A DNA stretch of 64,000 nt from Pseudaeromonas sp041441555 (GCA_041441555.1 JASDSW010000007.1:50312-114311); one strand, 5' to 3'; counted from the first letter of the stretch, positions 8,445 to 18,444 are shown. Notes: generated by a model from the letters alone, not told the origin. Made by a program: numbers and translations.

Positions 8445-9110
8445 TCAATTCAGCTGACGGCTTAGTTCCCTCTGCTGGGAACCCAACAGTTTTCCCGTCA
8501 AATAGCGCAACAGGACACCATAGGCCGGCACAAACAAGCCGATGCTGATCAGCAGCTTCACCCCGTAGTCGACACAGGCGATCTCGACCCAATGTTCCGC
8601 CATGAAAGCATCCGGGCCGCGCCAGAAGGCGATGGAGAAGAACGCCAGGGTATCCAGCAGATTCCCCACCACGGTCGAGGCCACCGGAGCGACCCACCAC
8701 CAGGGCAACTGGCGCAGGCGATTGAATACCGACACATCCAGAATCTGACCGAGCAGATAGGCCATGAAACTGGCGCAGGCGATCCGCGCCACGAACAGAT
8801 TGAACTGCAGTAGCTGTGCACTCCCCTGGTACTGCCCCTCAAAAAAGAGCACCCCCAACAGATAGGAGACCAGCAGCGCCGGCATCATCACCACGCCGAT
8901 GATGCGTCGAGCCAGCTCGGCACCGAAGATCCGCACCGTCAAATCGGTCGCCAGGAAGATAAACGGGAAGGTGAAGGCTCCCCAGGTGGTATGCAGCCCC
9001 AACAGGTTGATCGGCAGCTGAACCAGATAATTGCTCGCCGCGATGATGGCGACGTGAAACAGCGACAGGCGTACTAGCGCCGCCTGATAGTGCGCAGATG
9101 ACAATAACAT
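8445..9110 (-). CDS. yhhQ: Queuosine precursor transporter YhhQ
   Basis: YhhQ is an inner-membrane protein of the DUF165/VUT family that takes up the 7-deazaguanine precursors preQ0/preQ1 for queuosine in tRNA. The 221-residue product matches E. coli YhhQ closely in the segments SNYLVQLP, HTTWGAFTFPFIFLATDLTVRIFG, FNLFVARIA and LGQILDV. About six hydrophobic segments are visible. The ATG follows a good AAGGA ribosome binding site. The gene is monocistronic, and its 5' leader can fold into a long hairpin (9133-9186), so post-transcriptional control is possible. Confidence 0.93.
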   Translation of the reverse strand: MLLSSAHYQAALVRLSLFHVAIIAASNYLVQLPINLLGLHTTWGAFTFPFIFLATDLTVRIFGAELARRIIGVVMMPALLVSYLLGVLFFEGQYQGSAQLLQFNLFVARIACASFMAYLLGQILDVSVFNRLRQLPWWWVAPVASTVVGNLLDTLAFFSIAFWRGPDAFMAEHWVEIACVDYGVKLLISIGLFVPAYGVLLRYLTGKLLGSQQRELSRQLN

Positions 9111-9132
9111 TGTGTGTCCTTTTTAAGAGTTA

Positions 9133-9186
9133 GTCTCTGCCAGACGGGGTGAGGGAACCCATATGGCAGCAGTCACGACCAGAGAC
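9133..9186 (-). promoter_or_regulatory. Structured 5' leader of yhhQ
   Basis: Three nested pairings are visible: 9133-9138 with 9181-9186, 9137-9142 with 9164-9169, and 9147-9150 with 9157-9160, so the first two overlap and compete slightly. The structure ends about 20 bases before the yhhQ start. It does not fit the preQ1-I consensus as I know it. A direct repeat CCAGGATCC lies just upstream (9190-9198, 9201-9209). Function is unknown. Confidence 0.35.
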
Positions 9187-9265
9187 AAGCCAGGATCCAG
9201 CCAGGATCCTCGGCCTCGAGCCGACAAGGGGGCGCATTATACGGCGTTTTCACCGCACGACAAGG

Positions 9266-10522
9266 TCAAATCCTGGGTGGTGCCGAGCGGTCCCAGATCA
9301 GGCGAGGATCGAACAACATGGCGGCGATCATGGTCACCACCACCACGCCGGCAAAGGCCATGGCGGCGATACCGGGATAGATGGACATGATCTTGCCCAT
9401 CCGGATCAACGCCGCCAGCACCGCCACGACAAATACGTCCACCATGGACCAGCGGCCGACGAATTCGGTCAGCCGATAGAGCCGGGTGCGCCCCCGCTTG
9501 TGGTGAATATCGCCGCGACTGACGGTGTAGCACAACCAGAACAACGAGAGGATCTTGGCGATGGGCACTAGCACGCTGGCGACGAAGATGACCAGAGCCA
9601 CCGGGTAGGAGCCCATGTTCCACAGCAGCACCACGCCGCCAAGAATGGTCGAGTAGAGGGTGCTGCCGAGGCTCTCGGTCTCCATGATCGGCAACAGATT
9701 GGCCGGGATATAGAGGATGCAGGCAGTGATCAGCAGCGCCATGCAGTACTCCAGACTGTGCGAAACCCGCGCATGTACCCGGCTATGGCAGCGCGGGCAC
9801 CAGCTCGTCTCCAGCGTCAGGATGCCGTTGCAGCCGTGGCAGAGAGTGACCCCCTGCTCGCGCGCCTGTTGTCCCTCATGCAGCAAGGGCAGCGGCGGCA
9901 TCGGGCCACCGATCTGCGTCCACAGCCAGTTGCGATCCAGATAAAGCATGCACTTGAGATACATCAGACAGAAGGCGCAGAAGCACCAGAAACCATAACC
10001 GATGGACACATCGGCCAGCGAAGCGATCTTGATGAGGCTGACCAGCACCCCGACGAGAAAAACTTCCACCATGCTCCAGGGCAGCAACAAAAAGAGCCAG
10101 CGGCAGACGGCAACACCCAGCGGGGGTGAACGCCGCCACAGGCGCAACCCCAGATAGAGATAACCGGTCAGCAGCAGGCAGGAGAGCGGCAACAGTTGCA
10201 TGCAGAGGAAGACGACGATCGCCAAGACTCGATAATCCTCACTGAACAGCACCGAGGCCGCCTGAAACAGGCTCATGCTGTTCATCATCCCCTTGGCGTT
10301 GATCGCCAGAAACGGCAACAGATTGGCGCAGGCCAACATGATGAGGCTGGAGAGCACAAAAACCAGCGGCCCCTGGCGCGGATTGTGGGCCAGTTGCACC
10401 AGCACATGGTCACAGCGCGGACAGAGCGCCTGCTCGCCCTCGCGCAGCGGCGGCACCGCCACCAGCAGATCGCATTCGTGACACACGCAATCCTGCGCAT
10501 TGATCTTTTCTTTACCAGGCAT
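9266..10522 (-). CDS. pqiA: PqiA/LetA-family inner membrane protein
   Basis: PqiA is the integral membrane partner of the MCE protein PqiB in lipid movement across the envelope. The 418-residue product has two homologous halves, each with a zinc-ribbon-like pair of CxxC motifs (CHECD...CPRC near the start, CHGC...CPRC mid-protein) and four hydrophobic segments. WSMVDVFVVAVLAALIRMG and the ending FDPRLIWDR match E. coli PqiA well. The start is uncertain: the ATG at 10522 has no clear ribosome binding site but lies five bases after the stop of a small upstream ORF, which suggests coupling. Unusually, no pqiB or pqiC follows; yhhQ does. Confidence 0.88.
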   Translation of the reverse strand: MPGKEKINAQDCVCHECDLLVAVPPLREGEQALCPRCDHVLVQLAHNPRQGPLVFVLSSLIMLACANLLPFLAINAKGMMNSMSLFQAASVLFSEDYRVLAIVVFLCMQLLPLSCLLLTGYLYLGLRLWRRSPPLGVAVCRWLFLLLPWSMVEVFLVGVLVSLIKIASLADVSIGYGFWCFCAFCLMYLKCMLYLDRNWLWTQIGGPMPPLPLLHEGQQAREQGVTLCHGCNGILTLETSWCPRCHSRVHARVSHSLEYCMALLITACILYIPANLLPIMETESLGSTLYSTILGGVVLLWNMGSYPVALVIFVASVLVPIAKILSLFWLCYTVSRGDIHHKRGRTRLYRLTEFVGRWSMVDVFVVAVLAALIRMGKIMSIYPGIAAMAFAGVVVVTMIAAMLFDPRLIWDRSAPPRI

Positions 10523-11051
10523 AGAGGTCACACGCCGCAAAGTGGTTCTGCCAGGCGGTCGGAGCACCGCCATCCGCCTGGAAAAATGGCCATCGAATTG
10601 AGGAAATTATCATCCGTGATCTCGCCAGCCGGCACAAGTCGAATGCGGCTTCCGCTGGTGATGGCGAACATCCACTCCCCATGGGGCTGACATCCCTTCG
10701 ATAAAGGCAATGCGGTTCACTGAAGGAAAAGGCCGGGGCATTCCCTTTCGTCAACACGCCGTCACCCCATCCTTGGGGGTTCGATGGCGGCATCCCGGCC
10801 GCTAACGGTCGACGCCATGGAGCACTCCCTGCCTTATCCGATTCCGCACCAACCGACACAGGAGTCATTCGATTCCTGCAAATCAGGATCCAGCGCAAAA
10901 AACCGGCAGTTACTACCTGTGAAAACCAGCAATTTGTTAAAAATGGAATCGAGTCTACGCACCGGACATGGGTAATCTGTGCATTATCCCGGTCACGGCG
11001 CCGCATCAGTGCACGACGCGGCCGATCAATTTCAGGACAGGTAGAGGAAGT
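10523..11051. other. Intergenic region with a possible small frameshifted ORF
   Basis: No confident gene lies here. On the minus strand, an ATG at 10671 opens a 47-codon ORF (GGGGAGTGG upstream) ending at 10528, just before pqiA. If one T of the TTTTT run near 10587 were removed, the frame would switch to a better-looking one ending at 10514. A leader hairpin (10554-10559/10566-10571) and an 8-bp inverted repeat (10551-10558/10574-10581) are also present. The segment 10783-10799 resembles one at 18227-18240. Confidence 0.35.
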
Positions 11052-11801
11052 ATGCTGGAGTGGATCAGGGAGCGATGGCAACACGCCCAGGCACGCGAGA
11101 AGGAGAAAAAAAAGCCGCGCCCCAAGGATACGGAACGGGAGGTGCTATTATTTCACGGCCTGTGGCGCGAACTGCAAGACAACCGTCTTGACTCGGTCGT
11201 CAGCGCCGCCGGACGCCTGCTGGAAAAAGGCTCGCCCAGCGAAGTCCTCGAGGCCTGCAAGATTTTAGGCCACGCCCATCTGAACCGGCGACACAGCGCC
11301 GAGGCTATCTGCTACTTCCGCTTCATCGCCGAACAGGAAAACACCCCCGACGCCTGGTTCAATCTGGCCACCGCAGCCACCCAGGCGCAGGACTTTGCCA
11401 GCAGCCGCCAAGCCTATGAACAGGCACTCTACCTCTGCTGTGAACAGCATCAGCTCTGTCACTACAGCGAGCCTTACATGCGCATGAACTTTTGCAGTGC
11501 GCTGTATGCGCAAGAGGAGCTGGAGCTGGCCATGCAGCAGTTGGATTTCCTGCTGGCGAGTTACCTGCACCAGGCCTCGCCCGCCGAAGAGGCTGCCATC
11601 CTCTCCATCCAGCCTTCGTTACCGCAACTGCTGACCGTGGCCTCGCGGATCCTGGCCCACTATGAGCCGGAACGGGCCGAACAGTGGTATGCCGACCTGG
11701 CGCAGGGGCTGGACCCGCGGGATCGCCAGTTGCTGGCGCGCTTCCATATCCATATTCAGGAGCCGGTCGTCGATCCACAGGCCGACTCATCATGCATCTG
11801 A
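11052..11801 (+). CDS. Helical-repeat (TPR-like) protein of unknown function
   Basis: I do not recognise a named family. The 249-residue product has a very basic N-terminus (KEKKKPRPK near residue 22) and then an alpha-helical region. Spacing of A, L and Y residues, as in WFNLATAATQAQDFASSRQAYEQAL, is typical of tetratricopeptide repeats. There is no signal peptide, so it is probably cytoplasmic. The ATG at 11052 has a GAGGAAG ribosome binding site; an in-frame ATG 28 codons upstream does not. It lies just upstream of ubiE on the same strand with an 86-base gap, so it may share transcription with the ubi-tat cluster, but nothing links it to ubiquinone. Confidence 0.75.
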   Translation: MLEWIRERWQHAQAREKEKKKPRPKDTEREVLLFHGLWRELQDNRLDSVVSAAGRLLEKGSPSEVLEACKILGHAHLNRRHSAEAICYFRFIAEQENTPDAWFNLATAATQAQDFASSRQAYEQALYLCCEQHQLCHYSEPYMRMNFCSALYAQEELELAMQQLDFLLASYLHQASPAEEAAILSIQPSLPQLLTVASRILAHYEPERAEQWYADLAQGLDPRDRQLLARFHIHIQEPVVDPQADSSCI

Positions 11802-11887
11802 TTTGCCTTTTATCCATCCCGGCGCCCCTCGCCGCCTGATCTCCGGTCCAAATTGCGGTACACTGCGCCTGCTTTTTTGGATGAGAG

Positions 11888-12646
11888 ATGGATCGAGGGA
11901 TGAGTGACGTAACAACCCATTTTGGCTACAAGACGGTCGCCGCGCACGAGAAGGAACAGATGGTGGCCGGGGTATTCCACTCGGTGGCCGCCAAATATGA
12001 CCTGATGAATGACCTGATGTCCTTCGGCATTCACCGGTTGTGGAAACGCTTCGCCATCGACTGTGCCGGACTCCGCCCCGCACAGAAGGTGCTGGATCTG
12101 GCGGGTGGCACCGGCGATCTGACCGCGCGCTTCTCGCGCATCGTCGGCGAACGGGGCGAAGTGGTGCTGGCCGACATCAACGACTCCATGCTGAAAGTGG
12201 GACGCGACAAGCTGCGCAACCTGGGGCTGGTCGATAACATTCGGTATGTGCAGGCCAACGCCGAGGCGTTGCCCTTCCCGGACAACCATTTCGATCTCAT
12301 CACCATCGGCTTCGGGCTGCGCAACGTCACCGACAAGGAGAAGGCGCTGGCCTCCATGTTCCGGGTGCTGAAACCGGGTGGGCGCCTGCTGGTACTGGAG
12401 TTTTCCAAACCGACCAGCGAGCTGATGGCCAAGCTGTACGATCTCTACTCGTTCCACATACTGCCGAAGATGGGCAAGCTGGTGGCCCGTGACAGCGACA
12501 GCTATCAATACCTGGCCGAGTCGATCCGCATGCACCCGGATCAGGATACGCTCAAAGGGATGATGGAAACCGCCGGCTTCGAATCGGTGGATTACTTCAA
12601 CCTGACGCAAGGCGTGGTCGCCTTGCACCGGGGCTACAAATTCTAA
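11888..12646 (+). CDS. ubiE: Ubiquinone/menaquinone C-methyltransferase
   Basis: UbiE is an S-adenosylmethionine-dependent methyltransferase acting in both ubiquinone and menaquinone synthesis. The 252-residue product carries the SAM-binding motif I LDLAGGTGDL and the family segments SFGIHRLWKRF, FGLRNVTDKEKAL and the ending VVALHRGYKF, all nearly identical to E. coli. The start is ambiguous: ATG at 11888 gives the expected length and has GGATGAG upstream, while ATG at 11900 directly abuts a GAGGG run. The gene leads the ubiE-ubiJ-ubiB-tat cluster, in the same order as E. coli. Confidence 0.96.
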   Translation: MDRGMSDVTTHFGYKTVAAHEKEQMVAGVFHSVAAKYDLMNDLMSFGIHRLWKRFAIDCAGLRPAQKVLDLAGGTGDLTARFSRIVGERGEVVLADINDSMLKVGRDKLRNLGLVDNIRYVQANAEALPFPDNHFDLITIGFGLRNVTDKEKALASMFRVLKPGGRLLVLEFSKPTSELMAKLYDLYSFHILPKMGKLVARDSDSYQYLAESIRMHPDQDTLKGMMETAGFESVDYFNLTQGVVALHRGYKF

Positions 12647-12661
12647 GCTTCAGGAGCCGCA

Positions 12662-13285
12662 ATGCCGCTGCCGATCCCACTGGAAATTCTGCTCGCCGCC
12701 ACCCTGGAAACCGCCCTGAACCGGTTGCTGGCGCTGGACGAGCAGAGTGCGCGGCGCCGTCAGCCGCTGCACGGCAAGGTATTGCAACTCGAACTGCGCG
12801 AGCTGCAGCCGTTCTGGCTCCTCTTCTCGCCCGGCCAGGTCGATCTGCTGACCCGCTACGAAGGGCAGCCCGATGCGACCATCCGTCTCACGCTGAGCGC
12901 CCTGCCGCGACTGCGCGATCCGAACCAACTCACCCCACTGATCCGCGAAGGCAAGGTCGACCTTAGTGGCGACACCAGCCTGTGCAACCAGTTCGCCCAG
13001 CTCTTCTCCGAGCTGCAGATTGACTGGGAGGGGCAACTGGCCCGCTACACCGGGGACGTGGTCGCCCACACCCTCTGCCGAGGGGTGCGGCAACTGGGCC
13101 ACACGCTCCAGCAGCAGGGGGAACTGTTGCGTCAGGATCTGGCGGAATATCTCACCGAGGAGGTACGCCTGGCCCCTGGCCCACTGGAGGTCGCCTACTT
13201 CTGCGACGACGTCGACGAGCTCAAGCGCCGCTTCGATGCCACGGCGTTGCGCCTCGAGAAACTGGCCCACAGGATAGAGCCATGA
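12662..13285 (+). CDS. ubiJ: Ubiquinone biosynthesis accessory factor UbiJ
   Basis: UbiJ is an SCP2-domain protein that binds isoprenoid intermediates in the cytoplasmic Ubi complex and works with UbiK. The 207-residue length, N-terminal lipid-binding domain (DATIRLTLSALPRL around residue 75) and helical C-terminus match the family. An AGGAG ribosome binding site precedes the ATG, 15 bases after ubiE. Its end overlaps ubiB by four bases (ATGA), indicating coupled translation. Its partner UbiK is encoded at 40260-40514. Confidence 0.93.
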   Translation: MPLPIPLEILLAATLETALNRLLALDEQSARRRQPLHGKVLQLELRELQPFWLLFSPGQVDLLTRYEGQPDATIRLTLSALPRLRDPNQLTPLIREGKVDLSGDTSLCNQFAQLFSELQIDWEGQLARYTGDVVAHTLCRGVRQLGHTLQQQGELLRQDLAEYLTEEVRLAPGPLEVAYFCDDVDELKRRFDATALRLEKLAHRIEP

Positions 13286-14922
13286 GGATCCGCGAGCTGC
13301 GCCGCCTCTACCGGATCGGTGCCGTGCTGCTGCAGCATGGCCTCGACGAGCTGTTGCCGCGAGCCTGGCAACCCTGGCCGGTGCGCCTGTGCCGCCACAG
13401 CCTGTTCTGGTTACGTAACCGCCATCGCCAGGCGCCGCGCGGTCAACGACTGCGTCTGGCCTTCGAGGCGCTGGGGCCGGTGTTCATCAAGTTTGGCCAG
13501 ATGCTCTCCACCCGCCGCGATCTGCTGCCGCCCGATCTGGCGGGCGAACTGGCTCTGCTGCAGGATCGGGTGCCGCCATTTCCCGGTAGTCAGGCGCGCC
13601 AGCTCATTGAGCAGAGCCTGAAGCAGCCGATCGAGACGCTGTTTGATGAATTCGACGAGACGCCACTGGCCTCGGCCTCGGTGGCCCAGGTGCATACGGC
13701 GCGTCTCAAGAGCAGCGGCGAAGCCGTGGTGTTGAAGGTCATCCGCCCGGATATCCGCCCGGTGATCGACGCCGATCTGCGTCTGCTGGAGGCCCTGGCC
13801 CGCCTGGTGGCCTGGCTGATTCCACACAACCGCCTGCGCCCCCTCGAGGTGGTTCAGGAGTACCGCAAGACCCTGCTCGACGAGCTCAATCTGATGAGCG
13901 AGGCGGCCAACGCCATCCAGCTGCGTCGCAACTTCGAAGATTCGCCGATGCTCTATGTGCCGCGCATCCATACCGATCTGTGTCGGGAAAATGTGCTGGT
14001 GATGGAGCGCATCTATGGCATCCCGGTCTCGGATCGCGCCGCGCTGGAGGCCAACGGCACCAATCTCAAGCTGCTGGCCGAGCGGGGCGTCGAGGTCTTC
14101 TTCACCCAGGTGTTCCGCGACAGCTTCTTCCACGCCGACATGCACCCGGGTAACGTCTTCGTCGCCTACGACCATCCGGAAGACCCGCAGTGGATCGGCA
14201 TCGACTGCGGCATCGTCGGCACCCTGAATCGCGATGACAAACGCTACCTGGCCGAAAACTTCCTCGCCTTCTTCAACCGCGATTACCGCCGGGTCGCCGA
14301 GCTGCATGTGCAATCGGGCTGGGTACCGCCGGATACCAAGGTCGAAGAGTTCGAATCGGCGCTGCGCACCGTGCTGGAGCCCATCTTCGCCAAGCCGCTG
14401 GCCGAGATCTCCTTCGGCCAGGTGCTGCTCAATCTGTTCAATACCGCCCGCCGCTTCAACATGCAGGTGCAACCACAGCTGGTGTTACTGCAGAAGACCC
14501 TGCTCTACGTCGAGGGGCTGGGGCGTCAGCTCTACCCGCAACTCGATCTGTGGCAGACCGCCAAGCCGTTCCTCGAACGCTGGATGCGCCAGCAAATCGG
14601 GCCGCAAGCCGCCTGGCGTGCGCTGCAGGAGAACGCCCCCTTCTGGCTGGAGAAGCTGCCGCAACTGCCGGATCTGCTCTACGATGCGCTGCAGCAGTCG
14701 CAGCGCCAGCAGCACCAGTTCGACCGACTCTACCGGCAGTTCCAACAACAGCACCGGGGCCAGGGGCAGGCCCGCTTCCTGCTCGGCATCGGCGGCGCCC
14801 AGCTCATCGGTGGCAGCCTGCTACTCGAAAGCCAGTTCCACAATCTCGGGCTATGCGGCATAGTGGCGGCAGCGCTCTGCTGGCTCGTCGGCTGGCGCAA
14901 GATGCGCCACGGCGCCCACTAG
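13282..14922 (+). CDS. ubiB: Ubiquinone biosynthesis kinase-like ATPase UbiB
   Basis: UbiB belongs to the ADCK/UbiB atypical kinase family and is thought to help extract ubiquinone precursors from the membrane using ATP. The 546 residues match the family length. The KxGQ motif is present (FIKFGQMLSTR), as are the alanine-rich loop ASASVAQVH and the catalytic segments HADMHPGN and IDCGIVG. Two hydrophobic segments at the extreme C-terminus anchor it in the inner membrane. It overlaps ubiJ by four bases and is followed by tatA. Confidence 0.96.
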   Translation: MRIRELRRLYRIGAVLLQHGLDELLPRAWQPWPVRLCRHSLFWLRNRHRQAPRGQRLRLAFEALGPVFIKFGQMLSTRRDLLPPDLAGELALLQDRVPPFPGSQARQLIEQSLKQPIETLFDEFDETPLASASVAQVHTARLKSSGEAVVLKVIRPDIRPVIDADLRLLEALARLVAWLIPHNRLRPLEVVQEYRKTLLDELNLMSEAANAIQLRRNFEDSPMLYVPRIHTDLCRENVLVMERIYGIPVSDRAALEANGTNLKLLAERGVEVFFTQVFRDSFFHADMHPGNVFVAYDHPEDPQWIGIDCGIVGTLNRDDKRYLAENFLAFFNRDYRRVAELHVQSGWVPPDTKVEEFESALRTVLEPIFAKPLAEISFGQVLLNLFNTARRFNMQVQPQLVLLQKTLLYVEGLGRQLYPQLDLWQTAKPFLERWMRQQIGPQAAWRALQENAPFWLEKLPQLPDLLYDALQQSQRQQHQFDRLYRQFQQQHRGQGQARFLLGIGGAQLIGGSLLLESQFHNLGLCGIVAAALCWLVGWRKMRHGAH

Positions 14923-14952
14923 CCCGCACCGCCCATCGACACGAGGTGAACC

Positions 14953-15216
14953 ATGCACTTTAGCATTACCGAACTACTGCTCATCGCCTTCATCGTGCTG
15001 ATCCTGTTCGGCACCAAGAAGCTGCGCAATATTGGCGGCGATCTGGGCGGCGCGCTGCGTGACTTCAAGAAGGCATTCCACGAAGAGCCGAAACCGACGC
15101 CTCCGGCCAGCCAACCGACCGCCCAGGGAAAACCGGTGGACGCGGAAAAACTGGCCGATGCCCAATTTCATGCCGAGCCCCAGGACAAGCGCACCGACAC
15201 CACCCAGGACCAATAA
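14953..15216 (+). CDS. tatA: Sec-independent translocase TatA
   Basis: TatA polymerises to form the conduit of the Tat pathway, which exports folded proteins carrying twin-arginine signals. The 87-residue product has one N-terminal membrane helix, the FGTKKLRNIGGDLG hinge and an amphipathic helix ending FKKAF, then a polar tail. The FG at the hinge and the short length identify TatA rather than TatB. A GAGGTG ribosome binding site precedes the ATG. It is co-directional with tatB, with a gap of three bases. Confidence 0.94.
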   Translation: MHFSITELLLIAFIVLILFGTKKLRNIGGDLGGALRDFKKAFHEEPKPTPPASQPTAQGKPVDAEKLADAQFHAEPQDKRTDTTQDQ

Positions 15217-15219
15217 GCC

Positions 15220-15624
15220 ATGTTCGATGTCGGCTTCTGGGAGCTGGTGCTCTGCGCCGTGGTGGCCCTGATCGTGCTGGGGCCGGAGCGCATGCCGGTG
15301 GTGGTCCGCAGCGTCGCCCAGTGGCTCGGCGCCGCCCGCTCCATGCTCAACGCGGTCAAGGCCGAATTCGAGCAGGAGCTGGCGCTGGATAAGCTCAAGC
15401 AGGAGTTGATGCCCCAGTCGCCCGCTGCCGAGACGCCTCCCACCGAGCAGACGCCACCCGCGGTCGAGCCGTCGGCCACCCAGGCGGCCGCAGATATCCA
15501 GAGTGCCATCGAGCAGCTGAAGGCCAGCTCGCCGCAACGAGCCTCGGCGGATACCGATGCCGATGAGCACAGAGTTCCCGGCGAGCACGCCGACATTCCA
15601 TCCGATACGGCAGAGAAGTCATGA
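15220..15624 (+). CDS. tatB: Sec-independent translocase TatB
   Basis: TatB pairs with TatC in the receptor complex that recognises twin-arginine signal peptides. The 134-residue product has the expected MFDVGFWELVL start, one membrane helix, the LGPERMPVVVRS hinge with the conserved Glu, and an amphipathic helix. A polar tail rich in Ala, Glu and Pro follows and is probably disordered. The gene overlaps tatC by four bases. Confidence 0.95.
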   Translation: MFDVGFWELVLCAVVALIVLGPERMPVVVRSVAQWLGAARSMLNAVKAEFEQELALDKLKQELMPQSPAAETPPTEQTPPAVEPSATQAAADIQSAIEQLKASSPQRASADTDADEHRVPGEHADIPSDTAEKS

Positions 15625-16364
15625 CCGCCAATCAACAGCCGCTGATCAGCCACCTGCTCGAGCTGCGCCGCCGCCTGCTGCGAGCGCTGGGAGCAGTCGG
15701 CCTGCTGTTTCTCGCCCTGCTCTACTTTGCCAACGACATCTATCATCTGCTGGCCCTGCCCCTGCTGCAGAGCCTGCCCCGGGGCAGCCAGATGATCGCC
15801 ACCGATGTGACCACCCCCTTCATCATCCCGATGAAGCTGACCCTCTACGTCTCGCTGTTTCTGGCCATCCCCTACGTGCTCTACCAGATCTGGGCCTTTG
15901 TCGCCCCCGGGCTCTACCAGCATGAACGCAAGCTGGTGCTGCCGCTGGTCATCGCCAGTACCGCGCTCTACTACCTTGGCATCCTCTTCGCCTACTTCGT
16001 CGTCTTCCCGATGCTCTTCAGCTTCTTCACCAGCACGACACCGCAAGGGGTGACCATGGCCACCGACATCGCCAGCTATCTGAGCTTCATCATGGGGATG
16101 TTCTTCGCCTTCGGCCTGGCCTTCGAGGTGCCGGTGGCGGTTTGCCTGCTCTGCTGGAGCGGCATCACCAATCCCGAGGCGCTGGCGCTCAAACGCCCCT
16201 ACTTCATCGTCGGTGCCTTCGTCGTCGCCATGTTCCTGACGCCGCCCGATGTCATCTCCCAGACCCTGCTGGCCGTCCCCATCTGCCTGCTGTTCGAGCT
16301 AGGGTTGCTGATGGGCCGTTTCTACCGGAAAAAATTACCCACGGATGAGCCCAAAGCCCCATGA
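15621..16364 (+). CDS. tatC: Sec-independent translocase TatC
   Basis: TatC is the six-helix inner-membrane receptor for twin-arginine signal peptides. The 247-residue product shows the N-terminal HLLELRRRLLRAL segment, the periplasmic-loop region around TTPFIIPMKLTLYVSLFLAIPYVLYQIWAF with the conserved proline, and F(A)FGLAFEVPV near residue 165, all family hallmarks. It overlaps both tatB and tatD by four bases, so the operon is translationally coupled. Confidence 0.97.
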   Translation: MTANQQPLISHLLELRRRLLRALGAVGLLFLALLYFANDIYHLLALPLLQSLPRGSQMIATDVTTPFIIPMKLTLYVSLFLAIPYVLYQIWAFVAPGLYQHERKLVLPLVIASTALYYLGILFAYFVVFPMLFSFFTSTTPQGVTMATDIASYLSFIMGMFFAFGLAFEVPVAVCLLCWSGITNPEALALKRPYFIVGAFVVAMFLTPPDVISQTLLAVPICLLFELGLLMGRFYRKKLPTDEPKAP

Positions 16365-17151
16365 TCGATATCGGCCTGAACCTGAGTAACCCGCAATTTG
16401 ATGCTGACCGCGACGCCGTGGTGCAACGCGCCCGCGACGCCGGCGTCGAGGCGCTGATCCTGACCGGCACCGATCTGGCCGAGAGTCGTGCCGCCGCCGA
16501 CTTGGCCCAACGTTGGCCGGGTTATGCCTTCAGCACCGCCGGGGTTCACCCCCACGACGCCCGCCACTGGGCTGCCGCCAGCGGCGACGCCCTGCGTCAG
16601 CTGGCCAGCCTGCCCCAGGTGGTCGCCATCGGGGAATGCGGCCTCGACTTCAACCGCGACTTCTCACCGCGCCCCGAACAGGAGGCGGCCTTCAGCGCCC
16701 AGCTGGAACTGGCCGCCGAGCTGCAACTGCCGGTCTTCATGCACTGTCGCGATGCCCATGCCCGTTTCGTGGCGCTGCTCGAACCCTGGCTGCCCCGGCT
16801 GCCCGCCGCCGTGCTGCACTGCTTCACCGGCAACGGTGACGAGCTGGCCGAGTGTCTGGCTTTAGGGCTGCACATTGGTGTAACCGGTTGGGTCTGCGAT
16901 GAGCGGCGCGGCGAGGAGCTGCGCACCCTGGTACCGCAGATCCCGGCCGGTCGCCTGATGATCGAGACCGATGCCCCCTACCTGCTGCCCCGGGATCTGA
17001 GCCCCAAGCCCAAGTCCCGCCGCAATGAACCCGCCTTCCTGGCCCACATCGCCGCCACCATCGCCAACCTGCGCGGGGAACCCGTCGAGCAACTGCTCCG
17101 CCACACCCGCGCTACCAGTCGTGCCTTCTTCCGTCTTGATGAGGTAACACC

Positions 17152-17155
<4 letters not shown>
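16361..17155 (+). CDS. tatD: TatD-family 3'-5' exonuclease
   Basis: TatD is a metal-dependent nuclease of the amidohydrolase superfamily, implicated in DNA repair and not required for Tat export. The 264-residue TIM-barrel shows the metal ligands IDIGLNLS (His replaced by Asn-Leu-Ser as in E. coli TatD), GVHPHDAR, AIGECGLDFNRDF, FMHCRDAH, LHCFTG and IETDAPYL in order. It overlaps tatC and hemB by four bases each. Confidence 0.93.
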
Positions 17156-18160
<1,005 letters not shown>

Positions 18161-18162
<2 letters not shown>

Positions 18163-18182
18163 CAGGGAAATGATGCCCTGTT
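18161..18182 (+). terminator. Hairpin at the end of hemB
   Basis: Seven-bp arms (18161-18167 with 18176-18182) overlap the stop codon. There is no T-run, so termination here is uncertain. The rest of the gap to eptA (18183-18444) shows no gene; it includes a GATGGCATCCCGGC motif at 18227-18240. Confidence 0.35.
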
Positions 18183-18444
18183 CAAACCCGCAGATGGTGG
18201 CAGCCATGCCGCCATCGCCCCCCATGGATGGCATCCCGGCGACTTGACCGACGAGGTTGGTCAGCCCGCACTCCCAGTATCAAGCCACCTCTTGAGCCCG
18301 CCTCCCGGGCCTTAAGGTGGAATTAAGCTTGATACGGTACAGTTCCGCCACTGTCGCCTGGAAGCAGCTCGATGCGCGCGCTTAAACCCCGCGCGGATCG
18401 CCACTCCAGCGACCATTTTTCCATGACAGAGTCCTGATACCACC

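Noticed and set aside
9111..9190. preQ1 riboswitch upstream of yhhQ
   Set aside because: The leader folds, but the preQ1-I loop and A-rich tail are not in the expected places. Kept only as an unassigned structured leader.
10512..11084. A 190-codon minus-strand ORF before the helical-repeat gene
   Set aside because: It crosses intergenic hairpins and has poor codon use over most of its length. Only its last part may be coding, as noted in the findings.
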